A DNA stretch of 33,442 bases, taken from positions 1 through 33,442 of IMG/VR virus record IMGVR_UViG_3300049424_000009, one strand, 5' to 3'. Under the pieces are notes generated by a model. That model was not told the origin of the DNA. It ran no database searches and saw nothing but the letters and a program-made list of their open reading frames with translations. Below, piece after piece: positions 1 through 7,768 of this stretch; within the stretch, counting starts at the first letter, position 1; each line of letters opens with the position of its first letter. This DNA comes from a virus. Made by a program: the position numbers and the translations under genes.

Positions 1-1863
1 CTGAAGGAGATCATGGACTGCCTCTCGCCCAACTCGCCTGTGGAACGGGTGGTGTTCATGAAGGCGGCGCAACTGGGCGCGACTGAAATGGGCAGCAACT
101 GGATTGGCTACGTGATCCACCATGCGCCCGGGCCGATGATGGCGGTCTGGCCGACGGTGGACATGGCCAAGCGAAATTCCAAGCAGCGGATCGACCCTTT
201 GATTGAGGAGTCCGCTGCATTGCGTGAATTGATTTCACCGGCCAGGTCGCGAGATTCCGGCAACACCATTCTGGCCAAGGAGTTCCGGGGTGGCGTGTTG
301 GTGATGACCGGTGCCAACAGCGCAGTGGGGCTGCGCTCAATGCCGGTGCGCTATTTGTTCCTGGACGAGGTCGACGGTTATCCGCTGGATGTTGAGGGCG
401 AAGGCGATGCGATTTCGCTGGCCGAAGCCCGCACGCGCACCTTCACCCGGCGCAAGATTTTCATTGTGTCGACCCCGACCATCTCGGGCGTGTCGGCCAT
501 TGAGCGCGAGTACGAGGCAAGTGACCAGCGGCGCTACTTTGTTCCCTGTCCGCACTGCGATCACCGCCAGTGGCTGCGTTTTGAGAACCTGCGCTGGGAA
601 AAAGCCAAACCTGAGACCGCAGCCTATGTGTGCGAGTCCTGTGAACAGCCGATTGCAGAGCACCACAAGACGCGAATGCTCGAACTCGGCCAATGGCGCA
701 GCATGATTGCGCAAGAGTCTGCAACGAGCAGCAAAGGTCGCAAAAAGACTGCCGGGTTTCACTTGTCATCCTTGTATAGCCCGGTCGGCTGGCGTAGCTG
801 GCGCGATGTGGCTGCCGCCTGGGAGAGCGCGGTCAGCAAGGAATCCGGTTCCGCTGCTGCCATCAAGACCTTCAAAAACACCGAACTGGGTGAGACCTGG
901 CTCGAAGAAGGCGAAGCACCGGATTGGCAGCGCCTGATTGAGCGCCGCGAAGATTACCGAATCGGCAGCGTTGCACTGGGTGGCTTGCTGTTGGTGGCCG
1001 GTGCGGACGTGCAGAAGGACCGGATTGAGGTGTCGATCTGGGCATTCGGTCGCGGCAAGGAGTCCTGGCTGGTGGAGCACCGCGTGCTGATGGGTGACAC
1101 TGCGCGCGATGCCGTCTGGAAACGCTTGTCAGAGTTACTGGCCGAGCGCTGGACGCACGCCAGTGGTGTGTTGATGCCTTTGACCAGGCTGGCGCTGGAC
1201 ACCGGTTTTGCCACTCAGGAGACCTATGCGTTTGCCCGCAGTTGTCACGACCCGCGACTGATGCCCGTCAAAGGGGTGCGCAGCGGTGCGATGGGTGGCG
1301 CGGCGCTGATCGGCACGCCTACGGCGGTGGATGTGACCCAGGGCGGCAAGAAGCTGCGTCGAGGCATCAAGCTGTATTCGGTGGCGGTGGGCATGGCCAA
1401 GATGGAGCTTTACAACAACCTGCGCAAAGCAGCAGATGTGGGCTCGGACGGGACCACACCGCTTTACCCGGCTGGATTTGTTCATTTACCCAAAGTGGAC
1501 GCCGAATATGTGCAGCAGTTGTGCGCCGAGAGTTTGATCACCCGGCACGACCGAAATGGCTTTGCACACCGTGAGTGGCAAAAGATGCGCGAGCGCAATG
1601 AGGCCTTGGACTGCTATGTGTATGCCCGGGCGGCAGCGTCGAGTGTCGGTCTGGACCGCTTTGAGGAGCGCCACTGGCGCGAATTGGAAAAACAACTCGG
1701 GCTGGCGCGGCCACCCGACTCCGAGGTGAATGTCACCTCATCAAATTTGTCCATAGATTCCATTGATGCCAGCCTGACTGATGCAGGTCGCGCTGGCATC
1801 AGTGCTTCTGGACAGCCCAAATTCGGTCGACGCGTGATCCGTAGTCCCTGGCTTAAACGCTAG
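1..1863 (+). CDS. Phage terminase large subunit, GpA family (5' partial)
   Basis: ATP-driven DNA-packaging motor and nuclease that cuts concatemers and docks on the portal. The reading frame is open from base 1 (LKEI precedes the first Met at 13), so the true start is off the left edge. Numbering from the Met at 13: a variant Walker A, KAAQLGATE (17-25); Walker B LFLDEVD (115-121); a coupling motif STPT (153-156); a Cys4 zinc knuckle (C179, C182, C207, C210); and a C-terminal nuclease domain with AGADVQ (D332), LALDTGF (D396) and the late acidic motif EALDCYVYA. This order fits the lambda gpA family (about 640 residues in lambda), so only a short N-terminal piece is missing. The small terminase subunit would be expected just upstream. 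Identity is secure; only the start is unknown. Confidence 0.95.
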   Translation: MKEIMDCLSPNSPVERVVFMKAAQLGATEMGSNWIGYVIHHAPGPMMAVWPTVDMAKRNSKQRIDPLIEESAALRELISPARSRDSGNTILAKEFRGGVLVMTGANSAVGLRSMPVRYLFLDEVDGYPLDVEGEGDAISLAEARTRTFTRRKIFIVSTPTISGVSAIEREYEASDQRRYFVPCPHCDHRQWLRFENLRWEKAKPETAAYVCESCEQPIAEHHKTRMLELGQWRSMIAQESATSSKGRKKTAGFHLSSLYSPVGWRSWRDVAAAWESAVSKESGSAAAIKTFKNTELGETWLEEGEAPDWQRLIERREDYRIGSVALGGLLLVAGADVQKDRIEVSIWAFGRGKESWLVEHRVLMGDTARDAVWKRLSELLAERWTHASGVLMPLTRLALDTGFATQETYAFARSCHDPRLMPVKGVRSGAMGGAALIGTPTAVDVTQGGKKLRRGIKLYSVAVGMAKMELYNNLRKAADVGSDGTTPLYPAGFVHLPKVDAEYVQQLCAESLITRHDRNGFAHREWQKMRERNEALDCYVYARAAASSVGLDRFEERHWRELEKQLGLARPPDSEVNVTSSNLSIDSIDASLTDAGRAGISASGQPKFGRRVIRSPWLKR

Positions 1864-1894
1864 GGGCTGTGTCGCACTGGTCGACCGTTTAACC

Positions 1895-1912
1895 GGAGCG
1901 TTTTGGCGCTCC
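1895..1912 (+). other. Hairpin preceding the terminator
   Basis: Perfect 6-bp stem GGAGCG (1895-1900) / CGCTCC (1907-1912) with a TTTTGG loop. It lies between the terminase stop and the intrinsic terminator that follows 10 nt later. It has no U-tract of its own. It could be an RNA processing or attenuation element; the function is not known. Confidence 0.4.
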
Positions 1913-1921
1913 TTCAATCAC

Positions 1922-1941
1922 GGCACTTCGGTGCCTTTTTT
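1922..1941 (+). terminator. Intrinsic terminator after the terminase gene
   Basis: Perfect stem GGCAC (1922-1926), stable TTCG tetraloop, GTGCC (1931-1935), followed at once by six T residues (1936-1941). This is a textbook rho-independent terminator, although it lies inside what should be one late operon. Readthrough would need antitermination, or the downstream genes need another promoter. I saw no convincing promoter between 1942 and 1976. Confidence 0.8.
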
Positions 1942-1976
1942 ATTGCCTTTTCATTTCCTTATTTGGAGTTTTCCCC

Positions 1977-2483
1977 ATGAGTTTGCAAACACGCCTTGAA
2001 TCCCTGGTTCTACGCCTTGCCGCCGAGTTCAAGACCATTTACGGTCAGGTCGGTACGCTGGCCAACCTCTCGACAACTGACAAAACCAGCCTGGTCAGTT
2101 CCATCAATGAGCTGCGCAGCCAGATTTCCACTTTGGCTGGCGTCACCATCATTGACGATGCCAACGCGGCTGGTACGGCCACCACGTTCTCGGCATCGAA
2201 GATCACCACCTTGCTCGATGCCCTCAAGGCTGACTTGCTCGGTGGTGCCGATGCAGCATTCGACACGCTCAAAGAACTGCAAACGGCCATCCTGGATGAC
2301 CAGACGGGCATCGCGGCCTTGCTTGCCGCTGTTGACAAGCGGGTGCGCTTTGATGCGGCGCAATCCCTGACTGCCACCGAGCAGGAGCAGGCACGCCAGA
2401 ACATCGGCGCGGTCTCTGTGCTGGACATCGGCAATGCGGATACCGACTTTGTGGCGGCGTTTGAAGCTGCGCTGCTGGCCTGA
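1977..2483 (+). CDS. Small fibre-like structural protein (putative head fibre)
   Basis: 168-residue protein not matched with confidence to a named family. The N-terminal helix (RLESLVLRLAAEFKTI, residues 6-21) resembles that of the next gene. The centre is a hydrophilic, Ser/Thr/Ala-rich segment of the kind seen in trimeric fibre shafts. Residues about 124-145 contain FDAAQSLTATEQEQARQNIG, a motif often found near the ends of phage fibre shafts. It follows a terminator hairpin and has a plausible ribosome site (TGGAG, 7-8 nt before ATG). Its place between the terminase and the gpW-like gene suggests a virion fibre or decoration rather than a tail-tip fibre, because the tail-tip genes are 17 kb away. 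Fibre character is fairly likely; head attachment is inference. Confidence 0.6.
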   Translation: MSLQTRLESLVLRLAAEFKTIYGQVGTLANLSTTDKTSLVSSINELRSQISTLAGVTIIDDANAAGTATTFSASKITTLLDALKADLLGGADAAFDTLKELQTAILDDQTGIAALLAAVDKRVRFDAAQSLTATEQEQARQNIGAVSVLDIGNADTDFVAAFEAALLA

Positions 2484-2489
2484 TCGTTC

Positions 2490-2894
2490 ATGAACCTGGC
2501 CCAACACATCACCGAATTGGCGCAGCGACTGGCTCTTGAACTCAAGACCCGCATTACCGCCGATCACCCTGGGGTTGCAAAAGCCTGGGTGTGCTTCGGG
2601 GTGGTTGTAACTGGCAGCAAAGCTTCGGTGGTGGTTCGGGCTGGGTTCAATGTGCATAGCGTCACCCGCACAAGCACTGGCAAATTCCGGGTGACGTTTT
2701 TGAGCCCCATGCCAGATGCCAATTACTGCTGGCAGTCGTTCGCACGCAATGCTGGCAATCAATCCGCCATGAAACACGCTGGCGCACGCACCACAGCGGA
2801 GGCCAAGACCACCCAGTTTGTTGAGGTCGTCTGCACCACCTCAAACGGCACCTTGACCGACACCACCGAGATGAACCTGACCGTCTGGCGCTGA
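2490..2894 (+). CDS. Small fibre-like protein with C-terminal beta domain
   Basis: 134 residues. The first ~22 residues form a helix (ITELAQRLALELKTRI) that parallels the N-terminus of the preceding protein. From about residue 30 it reads as the beta domain common at the ends of phage fibres: KAWVCFG, VVVRAGFNVHSVTR, then FRVTFLSPMPDANYCWQ. In known fibres the same layout is AWVNF..., RASFNVSSIT..., Y.VNF.T.MPDANY. It starts 6 nt after the upstream stop, has no strong ribosome site and is probably translationally coupled. Its own stop overlaps the next start (TGATG). Most likely a distal fibre or decoration partner of the upstream gene. Confidence 0.6.
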   Translation: MNLAQHITELAQRLALELKTRITADHPGVAKAWVCFGVVVTGSKASVVVRAGFNVHSVTRTSTGKFRVTFLSPMPDANYCWQSFARNAGNQSAMKHAGARTTAEAKTTQFVEVVCTTSNGTLTDTTEMNLTVWR

Positions 2895-3139
2895 TGCCCG
2901 AACAGAAAACAAACACCATGTCCTTCTCTCAAACCCAACTCGAAGCCTTGCAAGCTGCACTCACGCAAGGCGAGCGTCGCGTCTCATTCGGCGACAAGAC
3001 CGTCGAATACCGCTCCGTTGACGAACTCCGCCAAGCCATTCGCGAGGTCAAGCGAGGGCTGTCTGAGCAAGCCGCATCAACTGGCATGTGGCCCAGCGCG
3101 CCGCGTCAGATTCGCGTGACCACATCCAAAGGCTTCTGA
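2894..3139 (+). CDS. gpW-like head-tail joining protein
   Basis: 81-residue protein in the position and size class of lambda gpW, which plugs the head below the portal before the tail joins. The core after Met9 (MSFSQTQLEALQAALTQGER) is followed by RRVSFGDKTVEYRSVDELRQ and a helix, matching the helix-hairpin-helix plan of gpW (FGDKTVEYRS as the beta hairpin). The ATG at 2894 overlaps the previous stop as TGATG. A second in-frame ATG at 2918 would give a 73-residue product, closer to the usual gpW length, but lacks a clear ribosome site. The stop overlaps the portal start. Confidence 0.8.
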   Translation: MPEQKTNTMSFSQTQLEALQAALTQGERRVSFGDKTVEYRSVDELRQAIREVKRGLSEQAASTGMWPSAPRQIRVTTSKGF

Positions 3140-4671
3140 TGACTTGGTACACAAAAATCAGAAGTCTGTTTGGCCAGGTGGGTCAGGGACCGATACATGA
3201 AGCAGCAGGCCGTGGCAGGCGTGCACAGGCCTGGATGCCCGGCAACCCCGGCGCTGTGTCGGCGCTGCTCGCCACCAATTCTGAGTTGCGCACCAAAAGC
3301 CGCGACCTGGTGCGGCGCAACGCCTGGGCTCAGTCTGGCATCGAGGCCTTTGTGGCCAATGCGGTCGGCACCGGCATCAAGCCACAAAGTCTGGCCGGTG
3401 ACGACACGTTCAAGGCGGCAGTGCAGACACTGTGGCGCGACTGGGTAGAGGAAGCCGATGCGGCAGGCCAGACAGACTTCTATGGTTTGCAAGCCTTGGC
3501 TTGTCGGGCCATGCTGGAGGGCGGTGAATGCCTGATCCGGCTGCGACCGCGCCGACCCGAAGATGGTTTGAGTGTGCCGCTGCAACTCCAGCTGATCGAG
3601 CCCGAGCACCTGCCACTGAATCTCAATATCGATCTCGATTCTGGCAATGTGGTTCGTTCGGGCATCGAATTCGATGGCGTTGGCAGGCGCGTGGCGTACC
3701 ACTTGTACCGTTCCCACCCCGAGGATGGCAGGCTGGCACCCATGTCCGGCCAGGGTGGTCTGGAGACGGTGCGCATCGATGCCAGTGAAATCATCCACCT
3801 GTACAAGGTGTTGCGCCCGGGGCAGATTCGGGGTGAGCCCTGGCTCTCACGGGCCCTGGTCAAACTCAATGAACTCGACCAGTACGACGACGCGGAACTG
3901 GTGCGCAAGAAGACTGCTGCCATGTTCGCAGGCTTTGTCACCCGCCAAAGCGTGGAGGACAACCTGCTGGGCGAAGGCCTGCCCGATGGCAATGGGGTAT
4001 CGCTGGCTGGTTTGGAGCCCGGCACCATGCAGATTCTGGAGCCCGGCGAAGACATCAAGTTCTCTGACCCAGCCGATGTGGGTGGCTCCTATGGTGAATT
4101 TCTACGTGCCCAGTTTCGGGCGGTGGCAGCGGCCATTGGTATCACCTATGAACAACTGACCGGTGACCTCTCTGGCGTGAACTATTCCAGCATTCGGGCC
4201 GGGATGCTGGAATTCAGACGGCGTTGCGAGATGGTGCAGCACGGTGTGCTGGTGCATCAGATGTGTCGCCCAGTGTGGGCTGCATGGATGAAGCAGGCGG
4301 TGCTCAGCGGTGCCTTGACAGCGCCGGGTTTTGCCCGGGGCGGCAACGCAAAGCGGCGGCAATACCTCGCAGCCAAGTGGATTCCGCAGGGCTGGCAGTG
4401 GGTGGACCCTGAGAAAGAGTTCAAGGCCATGCTGCTGGCGATTCGCTCGGGGCTGATGAGTAGGTCTGAAGCCATTTCGGCTTTTGGTTATGACGCTGAG
4501 GACGTTGACCGGGAAATCGCTGCTGACAACCAGCGCGCCGATGACCTAGGTCTGATTTTTGACTCCGACCCAAGACGCACCTCGAAAGACGGTGGCAGCG
4601 CGGAGCCCAACAAGCATGCGACCCAAGCCGCTTACAACGCAACCAGCGACCCGGTCACGACTGACACGTAG
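3139..4671 (+). CDS. Phage portal protein, lambda family
   Basis: Forms the dodecameric ring at one capsid vertex through which DNA enters and leaves. The open frame begins at 3088, but the ATG at 3139 (MTWYTKIRSLFG) overlaps the gpW stop as TGATG and is chosen; it gives 510 residues, normal for the family. Recognisable segments are the N-terminal TNSELRTKSRDLVRRNAWAQ block (about 46-65), VGTGIKPQS (76-84), LEGGECLIRLRPR, the HLYKVLRPGQIRGEPWLS crown/stem segment and TYEQLTGDLSGVNYSSIRAG in the C-terminal half. The tail end (ATQAAYNATSDPVTTDT) is polar and probably disordered. Neighbouring gpW and protease genes support the call. Confidence 0.95.
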   Translation: MTWYTKIRSLFGQVGQGPIHEAAGRGRRAQAWMPGNPGAVSALLATNSELRTKSRDLVRRNAWAQSGIEAFVANAVGTGIKPQSLAGDDTFKAAVQTLWRDWVEEADAAGQTDFYGLQALACRAMLEGGECLIRLRPRRPEDGLSVPLQLQLIEPEHLPLNLNIDLDSGNVVRSGIEFDGVGRRVAYHLYRSHPEDGRLAPMSGQGGLETVRIDASEIIHLYKVLRPGQIRGEPWLSRALVKLNELDQYDDAELVRKKTAAMFAGFVTRQSVEDNLLGEGLPDGNGVSLAGLEPGTMQILEPGEDIKFSDPADVGGSYGEFLRAQFRAVAAAIGITYEQLTGDLSGVNYSSIRAGMLEFRRRCEMVQHGVLVHQMCRPVWAAWMKQAVLSGALTAPGFARGGNAKRRQYLAAKWIPQGWQWVDPEKEFKAMLLAIRSGLMSRSEAISAFGYDAEDVDREIAADNQRADDLGLIFDSDPRRTSKDGGSAEPNKHATQAAYNATSDPVTTDT

Positions 4672-4680
4672 AGGATTTTC

Positions 4681-5937
4681 ATGAACCTGTTACCGCATTT
4701 GGCGGCACGCCTGTTTGGTGCGCCGCTGCTCATCCATCGCCCAAAACTTGATGTGATCCTGTCTGTGCTGGGCGCACGCGTGGGGCTGGGTGACTTGTCG
4801 GCACCGACCGGCTTTATACCGCCTGATCGAAACGCGGCCCAGTCGGAGACCAACCCTGGTCAGTCTGACATTGCCGTGATCCCCATTTATGGCACGCTGG
4901 TGCGGCGTACCCAAGGGCTTGAAGCCCAGTCCGGTTTGACCAGTTACGCCGGTATTGCCATGGCACTGGATACAGCGCTGGCCGACCCGAATGTCGCAGC
5001 CATCGTGCTCGATATTGACTCGCCCGGTGGCGAATCCTCTGGCGTGTTTGATCTGGCGGATCGCATTCGCGCGGCCACGGCCATCAAACCAGTCTGGGCG
5101 GTTGCCAACGATATGGCGTTCTCCGCCGCCTATGCGCTGGCCAGTGCTGCCAGCCGCCTGATCGTCTCACGCACCGGCGGTGTGGGCTCCATTGGCGTGA
5201 TTGCGATGCACGTTGATCAGTCTGTCCGGGATGTTCAAGACGGTGTGTCCTACACCGCCGTCTTTGCCGGGGACCGCAAGAACGATCTCAACCCGCACGC
5301 ACCCATCTCGGGCGAAGCACAAAGTTTTTTACAGGGTGAGGTCAATCGAATTTATGACCTGTTTGCCACGACGGTGGCCAAACACCGGGGTATGGGCGTG
5401 AACACCATCAAAGGCACTCAAGCAGCCCTGTTCTTCGGCGCTGACGCGGTTGCTTCTGGTCTGGCTGATGACGTCGGCACGCTTGATGACGCGATCAGAC
5501 AGATCAACTCCATGTTGCTGCCACCGGTTCCCTCGCTCTCCCGACTACTCGCCAGTTCCATCCTCACTGAAACCTCTCTTGAAAAGGAAATCCCCATGAC
5601 GCAATCTGCTCAATCCGCACCAATGCTCGCCCAATCGAGCACAGTTGCCACAACTTCAAACACTGAAGCCGCGTTTGCAGTCTCTGATGCGATTGAAATC
5701 GCGCAAAGCTGCACGCTGGCTGGCCGCACTGACCTGATCGCTGGCTTTTTGGAAGCCAAAGTGGCACCCAGTCAGGTGCGCAGCCAGTTGCTCACGGCAA
5801 TGGCACAGCAATCCACGGAAATTGTCAGCCGAATTGACCCCAATGCCGTGCATCACCAGGAAATGGCTGCCTCCAACCCGGCATCTTCCGACAACCCGCT
5901 GATTCAGGCCGTTAAAGCCCGCATTGCTGCTCGCTAA
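4681..5937 (+). CDS. S49/ClpP-fold capsid maturation protease (lambda gpC type)
   Basis: Serine protease that processes the procapsid, with an in-frame scaffold domain at its C-terminus. 418 residues. The protease domain spans about 60-280: IPIYGTLV, LDIDSPGGESSG (110-121), the nucleophile Ser148 in NDMAFSAAYA and the general-base Lys200 in FAGDRKND. The Ser-Lys spacing of 52 matches lambda gpC as I recall it (S166/K218). A Ser/Pro linker leads to the C-terminal third starting at Met306, which has its own ribosome site and is listed separately. AGGA lies just before the ATG. Flanked by portal and decoration genes as in lambda. Confidence 0.92.
   Translation: MNLLPHLAARLFGAPLLIHRPKLDVILSVLGARVGLGDLSAPTGFIPPDRNAAQSETNPGQSDIAVIPIYGTLVRRTQGLEAQSGLTSYAGIAMALDTALADPNVAAIVLDIDSPGGESSGVFDLADRIRAATAIKPVWAVANDMAFSAAYALASAASRLIVSRTGGVGSIGVIAMHVDQSVRDVQDGVSYTAVFAGDRKNDLNPHAPISGEAQSFLQGEVNRIYDLFATTVAKHRGMGVNTIKGTQAALFFGADAVASGLADDVGTLDDAIRQINSMLLPPVPSLSRLLASSILTETSLEKEIPMTQSAQSAPMLAQSSTVATTSNTEAAFAVSDAIEIAQSCTLAGRTDLIAGFLEAKVAPSQVRSQLLTAMAQQSTEIVSRIDPNAVHHQEMAASNPASSDNPLIQAVKARIAAR
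5596..5937 (+). CDS. Nested scaffolding protein (Nu3-like internal start)
   Basis: In-frame internal start inside the protease gene. ATG at 5596 is Met306 of the protease and is preceded by a strong ribosome site, AAGGAAA (5584-5590), about 5 nt upstream. The 113-residue product starts MTQSAQSAPMLAQ, is low in aromatics, rich in Ala/Ser/Gln and mostly helical, and ends IQAVKARIAAR. Lambda makes its Nu3 scaffold in the same way from the 3' end of gene C. Scaffold proteins guide capsid assembly and are then degraded by the protease. The existence of the separate product is inferred from the ribosome site and the lambda precedent. Confidence 0.65.
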   Translation: MTQSAQSAPMLAQSSTVATTSNTEAAFAVSDAIEIAQSCTLAGRTDLIAGFLEAKVAPSQVRSQLLTAMAQQSTEIVSRIDPNAVHHQEMAASNPASSDNPLIQAVKARIAAR

Positions 5938-5981
5938 ACCACGTCACAAATCAACTTTCCCCTCACTGATTGGAGAACTCT

Positions 5982-6359
5982 ATGGCTGAAATCAAACAAA
6001 CCCTCAATCTGGGCGACTTGCTCAAGTACGAAGACGAAGGCTTTTATTCGCGCGACCGCGCCACCCTGACTGCTGGCCAAACCCTGGTACTGGGCACCGT
6101 ACTTGGGTTTGTGGTCGCCACCGGACGGGTTAAACAACTCGATCCGAGCGCCACCGATGGCAGCCAAGTCGCCTGTGGCGTGTTGCTGCAAGACTGCGAT
6201 GCCTATCTGGCAGACCGGGACGACGCACTGATGCTGGCGCGCCATAGCGCAGTGGCCCAGCACGCGCTCACCTGGCCTGCCGCCATCACTGTTGCCGAGC
6301 GTGACGCTGCAGTGGCCCAACTCAAGGCCCTGGGCATTCTGGTGCGCCAAAGCGCCTGA
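5982..6359 (+). CDS. Head decoration protein, lambda gpD family
   Basis: 125-residue capsid-stabilising protein that forms trimers on the expanded head. The frame also allows a TTG start at 5970, but the ATG at 5982 (MAEIKQTLNLGDLLKYE) has GGAG at 5972-5975 and is preferred. The N-terminal arm is followed by TAGQTLVLGTVLG and a compact beta core (ACGVLLQDCDAY, RHSAVAQHALTW), then a C-terminal helix (VAQLKALGILVRQ). Lambda D is 110 residues. It sits between the protease/scaffold and the major capsid gene, the canonical lambda order. Confidence 0.85.
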   Translation: MAEIKQTLNLGDLLKYEDEGFYSRDRATLTAGQTLVLGTVLGFVVATGRVKQLDPSATDGSQVACGVLLQDCDAYLADRDDALMLARHSAVAQHALTWPAAITVAERDAAVAQLKALGILVRQSA

Positions 6360-6410
6360 CCACCAAAGCCAATTCACCTCATCCCGCTCACTCATTGAAG
6401 GAAAGCCATC

Positions 6411-7433
6411 ATGGCCATCAACAACCCGTTTCTCAATCCTGCTTTTTCCATGGCATCGCTGACAGCAGCGATCAACCTGCTGCCCAATCGCTACGACCGA
6501 CTCGACCAGTTGGGTCTTTTTTCCGCCAAGCCGGTACGCACCCGCACCATCGTGCTCGAAGAAAAGGCCGGTGTGCTCAATTTGCTGCCCAGTCTGCCTG
6601 TGGGCTCACCCGGTACGGTCGGTATTCGGGGCAAGCGCACGCTGCGCAGCTTTGTCATCCCGCACATCCCGCACGATGACGTGGTGCTCCCTGAAGAGGT
6701 CTTGGGACTGCGCTCGTTTGGCACCGAGAATGAATTTGCCTCCATTGCGGCGGTGCTGGCTGAGCACCTGGACAACATGCGCACCAAACACGCAGCCACA
6801 CTGGAATATCTGCGCATGGGTGCATTGAAAGGCATCGTGTTGGATGCAGATGGCCGGGTTTTGGTGAACCTGTACGACGAATTCAAGATCACGCCCAAAA
6901 CCATCAGCTTCAAACTCAACGTCGACACCACCAACGTGCTGGAAAAGTGTCTTGATCTCAAACGCTACTTGGGCAAAAGCCTGATGGGTGAGCGCATGAG
7001 CAGCGTTCAGTGTCTTGTTTCACCCGAGTTCTTCACCAAGCTCGTGACCCACCCCAGCGTGGTCGATGCGTACCGCCTGTTCAATGAGAGTCAGATTCTG
7101 CGCTCCGATATGCGCTCGGGCTTTCCGTTTGCAGGGGTCACCTTTGAGGAATATGCCGGTGAAGCCAGCGTACCCGACGGCTCTGGTGGCTGGTCGACCA
7201 AGTCCTATATCGATGCTGGCGAAGGGCATGCGTTCCCGCTGGGCACGATCGACACCTTTGCCACCTACTTTGCGCCGGCTGACTTTAACGAGACAGTCAA
7301 CACGCTGGGCCAGCCGATCTATGCCAAGCAGGCTCCGCGACAGTTTGAACGTGGCACCGACTTGCACACTCAGAGCAATCCGCTGCCCCTGTGCCAGCGG
7401 CCGGCTCTGCTGGTGCGCCTGACCGCGACGTGA
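6411..7433 (+). CDS. Major capsid protein, lambda gpE family
   Basis: HK97-fold shell protein, 340 residues (lambda E is 341). It begins MAINNPFLNPAFSMASLTAA and continues INLLPNRYDRLDQLGLF, the conserved N-arm of the family. Further family blocks are RTIVLEEKAGVLNLLPS, HDDVVLPEEVLGLRSFGTE, a long helix EHLDNMRTKHAATLEYLRMG (spine helix) and the C-terminal QPIYAKQAPRQFERGTDLH, followed by NPLPLCQRPALLVRL, the typical end. A good ribosome site (GAAGGAAAG) lies just upstream. One of the most secure calls in the window. Confidence 0.95.
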   Translation: MAINNPFLNPAFSMASLTAAINLLPNRYDRLDQLGLFSAKPVRTRTIVLEEKAGVLNLLPSLPVGSPGTVGIRGKRTLRSFVIPHIPHDDVVLPEEVLGLRSFGTENEFASIAAVLAEHLDNMRTKHAATLEYLRMGALKGIVLDADGRVLVNLYDEFKITPKTISFKLNVDTTNVLEKCLDLKRYLGKSLMGERMSSVQCLVSPEFFTKLVTHPSVVDAYRLFNESQILRSDMRSGFPFAGVTFEEYAGEASVPDGSGGWSTKSYIDAGEGHAFPLGTIDTFATYFAPADFNETVNTLGQPIYAKQAPRQFERGTDLHTQSNPLPLCQRPALLVRLTAT

Positions 7434-7446
7434 TGGGAGCAATCCC

Positions 7447-7752
7447 ATGACCACCTTGGTAGAAAAACTCTACCGCGCCGCTGCCAACGTCGGGTTTCTC
7501 AAGACCTGCGTCTGGCAACCCAGCGATGGCGGTGTAGATCAAACCCACTCGGTAGGGTTTTCTGCACCTGATCAAGACGTGCTCTCGGGGCTGGGAGTCA
7601 GCACCGAGTACGCGATGACCTACCCAAACTCCTGCCTTGTGGGGCTGAAATCCCGCGAGGTGGTGCAAATCGAGGGCGATGTCTACCAGGTGCGAGAAGT
7701 CATGGCCGTGGGCGATGGCTCCGAGGTGCGCGCCAAACTGATGCGGGTGTGA
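7447..7752 (+). CDS. Head-tail joining protein, gpFII-like
   Basis: 101-residue protein in the slot of lambda FII, which completes the head so that the tail can attach. The predicted fold is a short N-terminal helix (TTLVEKLYRAAANVG) followed by beta strands. It ends in VVQIEGDVYQVREVMAVGDG and VRAKLMRV, which resembles the 'G.....EENFWVDRV..DDGG' end of gpFII-like proteins. GGGAG sits 6-7 nt before the ATG. Similarity is weak, so position carries much of the call. The gene is followed, tail to tail, by the minus-strand moron gene. Confidence 0.6.
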   Translation: MTTLVEKLYRAAANVGFLKTCVWQPSDGGVDQTHSVGFSAPDQDVLSGLGVSTEYAMTYPNSCLVGLKSREVVQIEGDVYQVREVMAVGDGSEVRAKLMRV

Positions 7753-7768
7753 TCACTGACTTGTGTAG

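Noticed and set aside
7749-7756. GTGATCAC palindrome as an operator
   Set aside because: Eight-base palindromes are expected by chance, and this one spans the stop codon of the joining-protein gene.
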